Source: Lewinellaceae bacterium (GTDB taxonomy: Bacteria > Bacteroidota > Bacteroidia > Chitinophagales > Saprospiraceae). Taken from it: a stretch of DNA of 64,000 nucleotides. The DNA lies in NCBI GenBank assembly GCA_016708875.1, contig JADJFA010000004.1:124001-188000 (forward strand), given 5' to 3'. The notes under the pieces were generated by a model. The model did not search any database, was not told the origin of the DNA, and saw nothing but the letters and a program-made list of their open reading frames with translations. The translations under genes were made by a program, and so were the position numbers. This document shows, one piece after another, positions 28,034-37,207 of this stretch; the first letter of the stretch is position 1, and each line of letters opens with the position of its first letter.

Positions 28034-30927
28034 ATGAAGTACTTTACCCTTCTAAGTTTGATTGCTTTGCTGTCCCATTGGGCAAATGGCCAGACACCGC
28101 AACTTCTGGGCGATATTCATAAGCCAGCAAATAGCCCATTTGAATACGTAAGCGGACCTTTCTACTCCATTCATGACAAAGTGCTTTTTTTCGGGCTTAC
28201 GTTTGGGCAGGGCTATGGTTTATGGACCTACGATGGATCTGATCACGCTACCTACATAAGCGACTATGGCAGTTCAAGTGCAAATCCTGTGGAAACCGAA
28301 GACGGGTTTTATTTTATCTCTTCTTATGACGTTGGGCAATATTTGTTGTTAAAACACGGAGGCGACCCAGGTGTGACCATAAACTTAGACAATATTAAGA
28401 CCCCTTCGTCCAACAATATCCCCAGTATTGCTTCCATAAATGGGAAGGTACTCTATCCAAACTGGGAAGACTCTTCCGGGTACGAACTCTGGATGGCGGA
28501 GGACAGTCCAGAAAGTGCCCAATTACTCAAGGATGTAAATCCAGGCACAGGCAGCGCATATCCCTTGGAACTGACTAAAGCGGAAAACCTGGTTTATTTT
28601 CGCGGAGGATCGTCAGGGCGAGAGTTGTGGCGAACAGACGGCACGGAAGCAGGCACTTTCATGGTTTTTCAAATCGTAGGTACTAATCAAATCATCCAGC
28701 CTCAGTCTCTAAAAACACTAGGCAACAAAGCCTATTTCCTGGTCCGAAAAAATTCAGGCGAAACCGAATTTTGGACCAGCGATGGCACTCTGGCTGGAAC
28801 CTTAAAGGCAGCGGACGTGCCCACATCCACCAATCAACAAGACAGGTTCGAAGTGTTTTTTCTGGGATCGAAATATATCTACCTCGCGAATGATGCTCAA
28901 AACGTAGGTTTTGAATGGGTCGCAATAGACGCAAACACCGCTGGCACCGAGATTTTGTTCGACATTACAACCAATGAAAATTACTATCTTGTTAGTAATG
29001 GGAACACAAGAAAATCTATTCTAAACGGTGAATTTTTCTTTATTTATCTGAACAACAGTCCCAGGAATATGAACTCTGGAAAAGCGATGGCACTGCCTTC
29101 GGCACACATAAAATAGTGTCGCTGGAGGGGCCTGCAATTGCAGCAGCATCCACGAAACACCTGTTTTTCTTGTTTATTCAAAAGCAAGGGAATATAGAAC
29201 TTTGGAAAAGCGATGGGAACATCGCTGGCACTATGTTGACCAAGGATTTAGGCCATAGTGATTTCACGTTTTATAACACAACCTGTGAAGCAACGGAGTC
29301 TACTGTCTTTTTTAGAAGCCCATTTTCAGGCCCTGATGCACCCGATTTCCCCTATCGCAGCGATGGCACGGAACAAGGCACTTATCCTGTAATGGGCGCT
29401 CCTGCGCCACATCTGGCAGGTTCAAACCCGGTTGGCTTTGTGTCTGGCCCGGAAGAGGCGGTTTTCTTTCATGCAGATAGCGAAAACTATTTTCGGGGCG
29501 TTTGGCGCACCGAGCCTTCCGCCCCATTTTCAATCACCCGGCTGGATACCACTTCCCAAGACCTTTATCTGGAAGTCGGTACACCAATGACGGTTGGCGA
29601 TAAAGTGCTGTGGTTTTCAAACGATCATACCCTGCATGTTACCGACGAAAGCGGCATTATTGATGAAATCCAACTCCCTGTCAACTTTAGTTACTTTTGG
29701 GATTACGGGCCGGATGGATTGGTCTATTTTGTAGCCCGCAACAGCAAAAGCATATGGCGTACTGACGGGACTCCGGGGGGCACTTTTGAGGTTTTTTCCG
29801 CATCTGGAAATAGCCTACTGTACGACTTAAAGACCGCAGGAGACAGCCTGTACTTTATGGAGCGGTTTTCGGTACCCAATCAGCCTAACATTCACCTTTG
29901 GTCGAGCGATGGCACTGCCAGCGGCACACAGATCATAGAAACCGTTACAAATTCTCACCCTATTTTCTTGCAAAGTGTAGAAAATAGCTTGGTTTATGCT
30001 ACCTATTCCGTCAATCCTAATGCAAGTACCTTGTATGCCAGAGGGTTTGAACCGGTTTATTTCCCTGATTTGTATCCTGATGACTTTATTGGCTTGTCAA
30101 TTACAGACAGTCAATTGTTTGTGTTGGGGCGCCCTGAATATAGCCCCACAGATAGTTTTCACTATTCTCTTTGGACAGCAGAAAATGCACAACCAAATCT
30201 GTTGCGCGAATTCAAGGCCATAATGGGTCACGAATATTATGATTTGAAACCGCAAAACCATTTGCATCGGCTTGGGAATTCGGTGCTTATGGGTGCCGGA
30301 TTGACCGAAAACAACACTGAACTCTGGATCAGCGATGGCACATCAGGCGGAACCAAAGAAGTCCTCGATCTCAATCCTTCGGGCAGTTCCAACCCTAACA
30401 ATTTTGTGCGCTACAACGACCAACTTTGGCTTTTTACCGCCAACGACGGCACGGAAGTATCCTGGTGGACAACAAATGGCACAGGGTCGGGCACATTCAA
30501 AGTTGCGGCCCTTGCAACAGTGAAGGATTATTTTGTGCCAAACGTCAGGAATGCCTACTTAACCGGAAACCGCCTTTTCTTTTCCATGAACGATGGTATT
30601 GTAGGCCAGGAGCCTTGGGTGATGGTATTGGAAGATTCGCTGGTGGTGAGTACCCTTACCCCATTATCGCAAGCCAACGAGTTGAGCATCTGGCCCAATC
30701 CGGCAAAAGATGTTTTCAATTTGAGTCTGGAAAATCAAATGGGGAAGCCTGTTTGGGTGAAAATCACCAATAATGCAGGACAAGTGCTGTATCAACAAAG
30801 GCATACCCTTCCTGATTCTGGGCCACTTACCATACGCTTACCACAACAAAGCACTGGGATTCATTTCCTTCAGGCAAGGTCAGAAAACGGCAAAATTTGG
30901 ACAAAAAAGCTGATCATTGCAGAATAA
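28034..30927 (+). CDS. ELWxSDGTxxGT-repeat protein with T9SS type A sorting domain; one frameshift
   Basis: Two plus-strand frames (28034-29116 and 29116-30927) join into about 964 residues if one C is restored at the CCC of 29060-29062; the joined reading then runs QEYELWKSDGTAFGTHK, a perfect repeat unit. Signal peptide (KYFTLLSLIALLSHWANGQ). At least eight units of the type ELWxSDGTxxGT follow (ELWRTDGTEAGT, EFWTSDGTLAGT, ELWKSDGNIAGT, SIWRTDGTPGGT, HLWSSDGTASGT, ELWISDGTSGGT), which form a beta-propeller-like fold. The end is a type A C-terminal sorting domain (SIWPNPAKDVFNLSL, GIHFLQARSENGKIWTKKL). Expected to be secreted by T9SS and held at the surface. The ligand is unknown. The break is most likely a sequence error. 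Confidence 0.85.
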
Positions 30928-30943
30928 CGAAACCATCACTTTA

Positions 30944-30990
30944 TCACCTTCACCCGCCGTAGTTTTAACGAAGGCGGGGCATCACTCTAT
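30944..30990. repeat. REP-like palindrome, copy 3
   Basis: ACCCGCCGTAG...CGAAGGCGGGG sits between the ELW-repeat gene and csaA, flanked by ATCACTTTATCACC / ATCACTCTATCAC repeats. Same family as the copies at 13000, 16626 and 32461. Confidence 0.75.
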
Positions 30991-30996
30991 CACTTC

Positions 30997-31326
30997 ATGA
31001 TCAGCTGGCAAGATTTTGAAAAAGTAGAAATGCGGGTCGGCACCGTTCTGGAGGCCAAGGATTTTCCGGGCGCGCGTAACCCGGCTTATCAGTTGTTGAT
31101 TGATTTTGGCGAACACGGCATTAAGAAAAGTTCGGCGCAGATCACTGATTTGTATCAAAAAGAAGCACTCGTGGGTCGGCAAGTGATTGCAGTGGTGAAT
31201 TTTCCGCCCAAGCAGATCGCGACCTTTTTTTCAGAGTGCCTGGTACTTGGCCTTGTAGGCGAAAACAAAGAAATCACCCTGCTACAGCCTGAGCAGCCCG
31301 TACCAAACGGACTTCGGGTCGCATAA
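30997..31326 (+). CDS. csaA: CsaA-type tRNA-binding domain protein
   Basis: 109 residues, the normal length for CsaA. It consists of one OB-fold tRNA-binding domain: DFEKVEMRVGTVLEA, then PAYQLLIDFG, KKSSAQIT and GRQVIAVVNFPPKQIA, and the C-terminal VLGLVGENKEITLLQPE. CsaA proteins are small dimeric RNA-binding proteins reported to have chaperone or export-related activity in Bacillus. Here the gene stands alone between a T9SS cargo gene and a sensor kinase gene. Confidence 0.93.
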   Translation: MISWQDFEKVEMRVGTVLEAKDFPGARNPAYQLLIDFGEHGIKKSSAQITDLYQKEALVGRQVIAVVNFPPKQIATFFSECLVLGLVGENKEITLLQPEQPVPNGLRVA

Positions 31327-31366
31327 TCGAGCCTCAAATATCCCAATATCTAAATATCTAAATACC

Positions 31367-32422
31367 ATGAACTTCAACTGGCAACGCATCTCGCTACACT
31401 TCCTTTTTTGGATCGTCTATGTGCCGCTCAATGCGGTGCTCAACTGCATTTTGGGGCGACAAACCTTGGAAGAAGGCTTTCAAGACGCGTTAATCGGCGA
31501 GGTGTTTTCCCTGCCCGTCAAATTGATGCTCACTTATTTTGTTTTTTACTACGTCATTCCGTTGTATCTCGACCGTAGCAAGATTTGGAAACTCGTCGGC
31601 TTGTTGATTTTGGCTTTTGCAGTTGCAACTATCATTTACCGGCTTGAAATGGCCTTAATTTTTTATCCGATTTTTAGGCCCGGAGAATATTACAACTTAC
31701 TCAATCCCAAAGGATTACTGCTCACTGAGTTCGACCTCTTCATTACCCTTGCCGCTGCGGTGACCATTAAAATGATTCGTGTACACTATAAAAGCCTCGA
31801 ATTTGAGCAGGAGTTGATGCGCGAAAAATTACAGTCCGAACTCAGTTTCCTTCGCGCCCAAACCAATCCCCATTTTCTCTTTAACACCCTGAACAACCTT
31901 TATGTATTGGCTCGAAAAAAGAGCGACAAAACCCCTGATGCTATCATGATGCTTTCCAAAATCATGCGTTTTGTATTGTATGAATGCCGCGCGCCCCGCA
32001 TAGCGGTATCTGACGAGGCAAAAGTGATTCAGGATTATATCGAACTGGAAAAACTGCGTTACAACAAACGTTTGACCATTGACTATCAGGAAGATATGGA
32101 CAATCCGCTAACCCCCATTGCTCCACTGCTATTGTTGCCTTTTGTCGAAAACAGTTTCAAACACGGCGCAGGAAGCACCACCGGCGACGTTCAGATTTTG
32201 ATTAAAATTACCCTTCGGGAAAATCAACTTTCTTATACCGTTCAAAACACACTTGACACTGAAACCGACTTCAATGTGAACAACAACAACAACAGCGGCA
32301 TCGGCCTACGAAACGTACAACGGCAACTCGACCTGCTTTATCCCGACCAGCACCAATTAAAAACTGCCCGTGACAATGGCCTCTTCACTGTTGATTTAAG
32401 GATTGATTTGTCGGCATCTTAA
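31367..32422 (+). CDS. LytS/YehU-family sensor histidine kinase
   Basis: 351 residues. Four membrane segments in the first 150 residues (ISLHFLFWIVYVPLNAVL, LMLTYFVFYYVIPLYL, LVGLLILAFAVATIIY, FDLFITLAAAVTI). Then the His_kinase domain with the phospho-acceptor in LRAQTNPHFLFNTLNNLY, the PFVENSFKHG N box and GIGLRNVQRQLDLLYP in the ATPase part. Kinases of this family normally work with LytTR response regulators encoded next door; none is adjacent here. An Asn5 run (NVNNNNNSGIG) just before the G box is unusual but in a loop. Signal unknown. Confidence 0.9.
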   Translation: MNFNWQRISLHFLFWIVYVPLNAVLNCILGRQTLEEGFQDALIGEVFSLPVKLMLTYFVFYYVIPLYLDRSKIWKLVGLLILAFAVATIIYRLEMALIFYPIFRPGEYYNLLNPKGLLLTEFDLFITLAAAVTIKMIRVHYKSLEFEQELMREKLQSELSFLRAQTNPHFLFNTLNNLYVLARKKSDKTPDAIMMLSKIMRFVLYECRAPRIAVSDEAKVIQDYIELEKLRYNKRLTIDYQEDMDNPLTPIAPLLLLPFVENSFKHGAGSTTGDVQILIKITLRENQLSYTVQNTLDTETDFNVNNNNNSGIGLRNVQRQLDLLYPDQHQLKTARDNGLFTVDLRIDLSAS

Positions 32423-32424
32423 CC

Positions 32425-32511
32425 AAATTTACCAATCACCAATACACCAATCACCAAATCACCTTTACCCGCCGTAGCTTTAGCGAAGGAGGGCCACCAA
32501 TCACCAACAAC
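32425..32511. repeat. Composite ACCAATC heptamer / REP-like element, copy 4
   Basis: Between the kinase and hldD: several ACCAATC units, then the palindrome CCCGCCGTAGC..GCGAAGGAGGG (32466-32493), then ACCAATCACC again, right up to the hldD ATG. Translated on the minus strand the palindrome gives SFAKATAGKG, a peptide familiar from spurious ORFs in many genomes. Confidence 0.8.
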
Positions 32512-33507
32512 ATGATCGTAGTTACAGGCGCGGCAGGCTTCATAGGTTCCTGCATGGTAAAACGGCTCAACGACGCAGGCTATCAAGATGTGCTGGCGGT
32601 AGATGACTTTAGCCGCCCGGATAAAAACCGCAATCTCGAAGGCAAGCAACTTTGGGGACAAATGCACCGCCTCAATTTTGTGCGCTGGCTGGAACGGAAC
32701 CATACCGACGTAGAGGCCGTGATTCACCTTGGCGCCCGTACTGACACTACGGAACAAAACGTAGCCATTTTCAACGAATTAAACCTGGAATACTCCCGCG
32801 CCCTTTGGATGCTTTGCGCTGGCTTCGACATTCCGTTCCTATACGCCAGCAGCGCAGCCACTTACGGCCTTGGTGAAATCGGGTATGCCGACGACCATGG
32901 TACAATTCCACAACTCCGCCCCCTCAATCCTTATGGCCAAAGCAAGCAGGATTTTGATGTGTGGGTGCTGCAGCAGATCAACAATCGTCAATCGTCAATC
33001 GTCAATCGTCAATCCCCGACGAACTGGGCTGGCTTCAAATTTTTCAACGTGTACGGCCCCAACGAGTACCACAAGGGGCGTATGGCTTCCGTCATTTTCC
33101 ACACGGCGCAGCAGATAAAAACCACCGGGGCAATGCGCTTGTTCCGCTCCCACCGGCCTGATTATCAAGACGGTGCGCAAAGCAGAGATTTTATTTACGT
33201 GAAAGATGTAGTGGATGTGCTGCTCTATTTTTTGGAAAATAAGCCCCTCAATGGCATTTACAATCTGGGGACAGGGCAAGCGCGAACGTTTCTGGATTTG
33301 GCCACTGGTACGTTCCGGGCAATGGATGTAGAGCCGAACATTTCATTTATCGACACCCCCGCCGACATTCGAGACACCTATCAATATTTTACCCAGGCTG
33401 AAATGGGCAAACTTCGGGCTGCTGGTTACACGGAGCCGTTCATAGGCCTGGAAGAAGGGATCGAAGATTATGTGCAGCGGTATTTGAAAGAGGAGCTTTT
33501 GTGGTGA
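32512..33507 (+). CDS. hldD: ADP-L-glycero-D-manno-heptose-6-epimerase, with a 7-bp coding repeat
   Basis: 331 residues, extended SDR fold. NADP-binding VTGAAGFIGS at the N-terminus, HLGARTDTT, and the catalytic-type YGQSK following SSAATYG; KFFNVYGPNEYHKGRMAS and the C-terminal DIRDTYQYFT match HldD/RfaD. The enzyme epimerises ADP-heptose for lipopolysaccharide core synthesis in the cytosol. Odd: the loop between the YxxxK helix and the FNVYGP strand (about residues 156-167) is encoded by four and a half copies of the heptamer CAATCGT (32982-33014), giving a low-complexity insert NNRQSSIVNRQS. A GT9 heptosyltransferase-like gene lies at 50945. Convergent with the HtrA gene. Confidence 0.92.
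   Translation: MIVVTGAAGFIGSCMVKRLNDAGYQDVLAVDDFSRPDKNRNLEGKQLWGQMHRLNFVRWLERNHTDVEAVIHLGARTDTTEQNVAIFNELNLEYSRALWMLCAGFDIPFLYASSAATYGLGEIGYADDHGTIPQLRPLNPYGQSKQDFDVWVLQQINNRQSSIVNRQSPTNWAGFKFFNVYGPNEYHKGRMASVIFHTAQQIKTTGAMRLFRSHRPDYQDGAQSRDFIYVKDVVDVLLYFLENKPLNGIYNLGTGQARTFLDLATGTFRAMDVEPNISFIDTPADIRDTYQYFTQAEMGKLRAAGYTEPFIGLEEGIEDYVQRYLKEELLW
32982..33014 (+). repeat. Heptanucleotide repeat CAATCGT x4.7 inside hldD
   Basis: Perfect tandem copies of CAATCGT ending CAATC. Because seven is not a multiple of three, gain or loss of one or two copies would shift the hldD frame. Confidence 0.9.
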
Positions 33508-33522
33508 GTAATCGTAAAATAA

Positions 33523-33565
33523 ACCGCAGAGGCGCAAAGTTTATTCCACTCCGCGCCTCTGCGGT
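33523..33565. terminator. Bidirectional terminator candidate between hldD and HtrA gene
   Basis: Arms 33523-33535 and 33553-33565 (ACCGCAGAGGCGC and its reverse complement) are perfect over 13 bp. The stem ends two bases from the HtrA stop and starts 15 bases after the hldD stop. No long T-run on either side. Confidence 0.65.
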
Positions 33566-33566
33566 G

Positions 33567-35000
33567 TTATTCCTTCTTCTTAAACCTATACGAATACAAA
33601 TCCGACTCCCCCTCATAATAGCCGTCCAGCGAAAGATTATTGTACGCGCTTTGCATGGCCTCAACCGCCTCACTCACATTGTTGACACGTTTGCCATTGA
33701 CGCTCGTGATGATGAATCCCGGTTGCATATTGGTATCATAAACAACACTACCACGCAGTACACTGCTGACAACTACGCCTTGCAAACGCAATTTGCGCTG
33801 CTCGTCCCGGCTCAGGTTGCGCAAGGCAAAACCGAGTTCTTTTTCCAGTTCATCACCCTGAGCTCGGGCGATTTGGATAGAGTTGTTTACGTCTTTTAGT
33901 GTAATGCGGGAACGAAGTTTTTTTCCCCCTCTCCAATAGTCCACTTGTACCGCCTCCCCAGGACGGAATCGGCCAACATACTCCTGCAATTGCGAGGTGC
34001 TGCGAACGCGGGTGTCGTTTAATCCGATCACCACATCTCCCGCCAGGAGTCCTGCATCGGAGGCTGCACCTTCTAAAGCGACACGGTTGATGAGTACCCC
34101 TTCAGCATTTGGCAGGCCGAGGTCGCGGGCTGTTTCGCTGTCTAAATCCTGAATACCTACACCCAAGTAAGCACGTTGTGGGGTGCCATATTCCCGCAAA
34201 TCACGCACTATTTTTTTTACCAAATTGGAAGGAATTGCAAAGGAATATCCCTCATAACTTCCTGATTCTGTAATAATTGCAGTATTCACTCCAATCAACT
34301 CACCCACTGTGTTTACCAGTGCGCCGCCAGAGTTTCCCGGATTCACAGCGGCATCGGTTTGGATAAATGATTCAATGCTCGCCGCGCCTGAAAGGATGTT
34401 GATATTTCGGCCTTTGGCGCTCACGATGCCTGCTGTGACCGTGCTTTCAAGGTTAAACGGATTGCCCACCGCCAGCACCCATTCGCCTACGCGCACCGAA
34501 TCGCTGTTGCCAAAAACTACGAAGGGCAATTCCTGTTCTTCAATTTTCAAGACCGCAATATCTGTAGAAGGATCTGAACCAATTAGTTTGGCTTGGTAAG
34601 TGCGTTTGTCTGCAAGGGTAACTTTGATGTCGGTGCTTTTTTCCACCACATGATGGTTTGTGACAATGTAACCATCAGGCGAAACGACGACGCCTGAGCC
34701 AGATGACCCGGTGAGCGCGCCACTACCCCAAATATTTCCACCCGATTCAATCAACGCACGAATGTTTACCACAGCCGGGGTGGCCACCTCTGCGGCTTCG
34801 ATAAAATCGGTTGGCGAAGAGGAGCGAAACCCATCGTTGGATCGGCTGTCGAAAAGTTTGTCCACCAGCCCAGTAAGGCGCTTTTCACCGGCTTCATCCG
34901 TCCACACCACTCTATTCGGTTTCGCAAGTTGACTGTAAATCAACACAGAGAGCAAAGAGCTCGCTATGCAGACCAGGGAAAGCAAAAGATATTTTCTCAT
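33567..35000 (-). CDS. Periplasmic HtrA/Deg-family serine protease
   Basis: 477 residues from the ATG at 35000; a TTG twelve bases upstream is less likely. N-terminal signal anchor (YLLLSLVCIASSLLSVLIY). The trypsin-like domain carries the catalytic triad His117 (TNHHVV), Asp147 (STDIAVL) and Ser224 (GNSGGAL). The first PDZ domain is at about 285-370 (YLGVGIQDL, AGLLAGDVVIGL) and a second at about 385-465 (GVVVSSVLRGSVVYD, GFIITSVNGKRV). Deg proteases degrade or refold misfolded periplasmic proteins; the two-PDZ layout matches DegP/DegQ. Convergent with hldD. Confidence 0.95.
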   Translation of the reverse strand: MRKYLLLSLVCIASSLLSVLIYSQLAKPNRVVWTDEAGEKRLTGLVDKLFDSRSNDGFRSSSPTDFIEAAEVATPAVVNIRALIESGGNIWGSGALTGSSGSGVVVSPDGYIVTNHHVVEKSTDIKVTLADKRTYQAKLIGSDPSTDIAVLKIEEQELPFVVFGNSDSVRVGEWVLAVGNPFNLESTVTAGIVSAKGRNINILSGAASIESFIQTDAAVNPGNSGGALVNTVGELIGVNTAIITESGSYEGYSFAIPSNLVKKIVRDLREYGTPQRAYLGVGIQDLDSETARDLGLPNAEGVLINRVALEGAASDAGLLAGDVVIGLNDTRVRSTSQLQEYVGRFRPGEAVQVDYWRGGKKLRSRITLKDVNNSIQIARAQGDELEKELGFALRNLSRDEQRKLRLQGVVVSSVLRGSVVYDTNMQPGFIITSVNGKRVNNVSEAVEAMQSAYNNLSLDGYYEGESDLYSYRFKKKE

Positions 35001-35124
35001 AGCTGAAAGCAATTATGGTCGAAGAACGATGTGATTGGGGATTTGTTTGAAAAGACAAGGCTTTCGAGATTGGGTTGTGGCGTTTTTAAGTAGCAATGCC
35101 AAAAATCAGGCCATCGAATGTACA

Positions 35125-35166
35125 ACGAAATTCATTTCGTTATTAAGAGGCGAAATGAATTTCGCC
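35125..35166. repeat. Pair of GCGAAAT-type palindromes upstream of dapF
   Basis: ACGAAATTCATTTCGT (35125-35140) and GGCGAAATGAATTTCGCC (35149-35166) are near-perfect palindromes of the same family as the four at 44815-44918. They directly precede the dapF -7 element. Confidence 0.85.
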
Positions 35167-35170
35167 CTAC

Positions 35171-35178
35171 TAATTTTG
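35171..35178 (+). promoter_or_regulatory. -7 element TAATTTTG four bases before dapF
   Basis: Matches TAnnTTTG. CCTC separates it from the ATG at 35183, the same four-base spacing as for glyA, so a leaderless transcript is predicted. No spaced TTG seen upstream. Confidence 0.5.
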
Positions 35179-35182
35179 CCTC

Positions 35183-36037
35183 ATGAAATTTTGGAAATAT
35201 CAAGGTGCCGGCAACGATTTTATCATGGTGGATCAGCGTGAAAACCAGTGGATTAGCCGGGCCGACACCAAGCTTATTGAGCACTTATGCAATCGCCGCT
35301 TTGGCATCGGCGCCGATGGCCTCATTTTGTTGCAAAACCTCGAAGGTTTTGATTTTGAAATGGTGTACTTCAATGCCGATGGGCGAGAGAGCAGTATGTG
35401 TGGCAATGGTGGCAGATGTATCGCGGCATTTGCCTGGTATTTAGGCATAATAGACAATCATTGCCGTTTTATGGCCATTGATGGTGAACACGAGGCTAAG
35501 ATCGGAGCTGTCAGCTATCCAAAAGGTACCAATGTACACTCTTCCAGGGATCAACTGGGGCAAAATTTATGGATCAACCTGAAAATGAGCGACGTTAAAC
35601 ACGTTGAAAAAGATGGTGAATCGTACATCTTGAATACAGGATCTCCGCATTACGTCCGCTTTGTGAATAATTTGGACAGTTTGGATATGGTCGCAGAGGG
35701 TCGGGCAGTACGCTATTCAGAGCGTTGGAAAAAAGACGGAATAAACGTCAATCTGGTGGCAGAGACTGGCCATAACAATCATTACCCAATTCGTACCTAC
35801 GAGCGTGGTGTAGAGGACGAAACCTATGCATGCGGAACAGGCGCCACGGCTGCGGCGATTGCCACTTTTTTGAGCGAGGGTGGCAAAACGGGAGATTTTA
35901 CCATCGGAATGCAAACCAAAGGCGGCAATTTGCTTGTTAATGCCCATGCAAACGGGGCTGGTAGTTTCTCTGAAGTCTGGCTTAGTGGTCCCGCTGTGCG
36001 CGTTTTTGAAGGGGAAATCAACAATATAATAGCATGA
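35183..36037 (+). CDS. dapF: Diaminopimelate epimerase
   Basis: 284 residues. Converts LL- to meso-diaminopimelate in the lysine and peptidoglycan pathway. Both catalytic cysteines of the PLP-independent racemase mechanism are present: Cys73 in SMCGNGGRC and Cys217 in YACGTGATA. N-terminal FWKYQGAGNDFI and RRFGIGADGL are family signatures. The stop codon overlaps the ATG of the next gene (ATGA), so the two are translationally coupled. Confidence 0.98.
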   Translation: MKFWKYQGAGNDFIMVDQRENQWISRADTKLIEHLCNRRFGIGADGLILLQNLEGFDFEMVYFNADGRESSMCGNGGRCIAAFAWYLGIIDNHCRFMAIDGEHEAKIGAVSYPKGTNVHSSRDQLGQNLWINLKMSDVKHVEKDGESYILNTGSPHYVRFVNNLDSLDMVAEGRAVRYSERWKKDGINVNLVAETGHNNHYPIRTYERGVEDETYACGTGATAAAIATFLSEGGKTGDFTIGMQTKGGNLLVNAHANGAGSFSEVWLSGPAVRVFEGEINNIIA

Positions 36038-37206
36038 AAACAATAACTACTTTACTGATTATCAACTTTATATCGCTCTTATCTTACGCCCAAACGGACA
36101 GTTTACCGGCGCCTAAACAAGATTCAAGACCCGAAAAAATTGCAGCATCGCGCCGCGAACTGCTCGCTTCGTTTTTGATAGACGACCAAGTTGGGACAGG
36201 ACTTTGGATGGACTCGCTCGCGAGGCTCGAAGACGAAAATTATGCAGGGCTAATCTGGGATGAGCGCTGGATGTTGTACTTCTGGACGGAAGCTTATGGA
36301 ACATTACTAGCCGAAGTAAGCAGTTTTGATGCAAACCAGCGCGCCCTGCAAGCCTGGAAAACGCAACCGCCCAAAGACAGTCTTTTTGAGTGGGTAGATT
36401 TTAGCCTGAACGAAAGGCGTTTCGATATTTTCAGTAGTATCCGAAAGGCTTTTTTGAACGAAGAAGAAAAAGCATTCACTACGCTCCTGCTGGAGTATCT
36501 TTTAAGACTCAATACGAATGAAGAAGAATGGACTGAACGACTGCAATCCTTTGAAAATCATTACCCTTCGTCGCGATTCTTATGTTTTGTACGCAGCGTA
36601 AAACCTGTGATTTTAAAGCCCACCAACAAAGCCTTTGGGATTTCTGGAGGCCTTTTGGTCGGCAACTGGAGGGGCGATATTGAACGCTCACTCGCAACCC
36701 CTTACACCTTTAATTTTGATTTGTACTATTGGACAGAGCGCTGGAATTTTCTTTTCGACGCGTCCATTGGAGGCCCCAGCCTTAGACGTGATATTTTTGT
36801 TGGGAATGAAGTTTGGCCAGAAGATGACCCAACCAGCTTTTTAACCTTTGGCTTGAACATTGGCTATGACATTGTGAATGCCTCCAAACTGCGCATTTTC
36901 CCCAGCATCGGTGGAGGGGTGGGGCTTCTAAGACCTCCTACGCCCGACGAGGATGAGGACCCGCTCCCTGAGTATTACGATGATTTCAATTTCACTGAGT
37001 TCCACTTTACCGCCGCCGTGACTGCTGACATAAAGTTGTTTCAAAAAAACTACCGCGACTGGAATACGCCCAAAGGCTCGTATCACGGAATTAGATTGAA
37101 ATTTGGCTGGAATGGCCTGAATTTTGGCAAAAAAAACGCCGATCTTCAGGGCGAGATGTTATACTTTGCTGTCCATTACAACCTCTTCGCGTTTTTGGCC
37201 AAATAA
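36034..37206 (+). CDS. Secreted protein with C-terminal beta-barrel-like region, unknown function
   Basis: 390 residues with a signal peptide (KTITTLLIINFISLLSYAQ). The first half (about 30-195) is helical and rich in Glu/Arg/Trp, with no recognised domain. The second half has alternating strands typical of outer-membrane barrels (GISGGLLVGNWRGD, FNFDLYYWTERWNFLFDASIGG, LTFGLNIGYDIV, IRLKFGWNGLNFG) and ends in LFAFLAK. An acidic loop (PTPDEDEDPLPEYYDD, split) may face outward. It overlaps dapF by four bases, and the NAPRTase-like gene begins two bases after its stop, indicating one operon. I do not recognise a named family. Confidence 0.75.
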   Translation: MKTITTLLIINFISLLSYAQTDSLPAPKQDSRPEKIAASRRELLASFLIDDQVGTGLWMDSLARLEDENYAGLIWDERWMLYFWTEAYGTLLAEVSSFDANQRALQAWKTQPPKDSLFEWVDFSLNERRFDIFSSIRKAFLNEEEKAFTTLLLEYLLRLNTNEEEWTERLQSFENHYPSSRFLCFVRSVKPVILKPTNKAFGISGGLLVGNWRGDIERSLATPYTFNFDLYYWTERWNFLFDASIGGPSLRRDIFVGNEVWPEDDPTSFLTFGLNIGYDIVNASKLRIFPSIGGGVGLLRPPTPDEDEDPLPEYYDDFNFTEFHFTAAVTADIKLFQKNYRDWNTPKGSYHGIRLKFGWNGLNFGKKNADLQGEMLYFAVHYNLFAFLAK

Positions 37207-37207
37207 A

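Noticed and set aside
29055..29116. Two separate ELW-repeat proteins encoded back to back
   Set aside because: The first lacks a secretion domain, the second lacks a signal peptide, and one added C restores a perfect repeat unit across the junction.
32419..32757. Minus-strand frame containing SFAKATAGKG before hldD
   Set aside because: The peptide is a translation of the REP-like palindrome and the rest is antisense to hldD.
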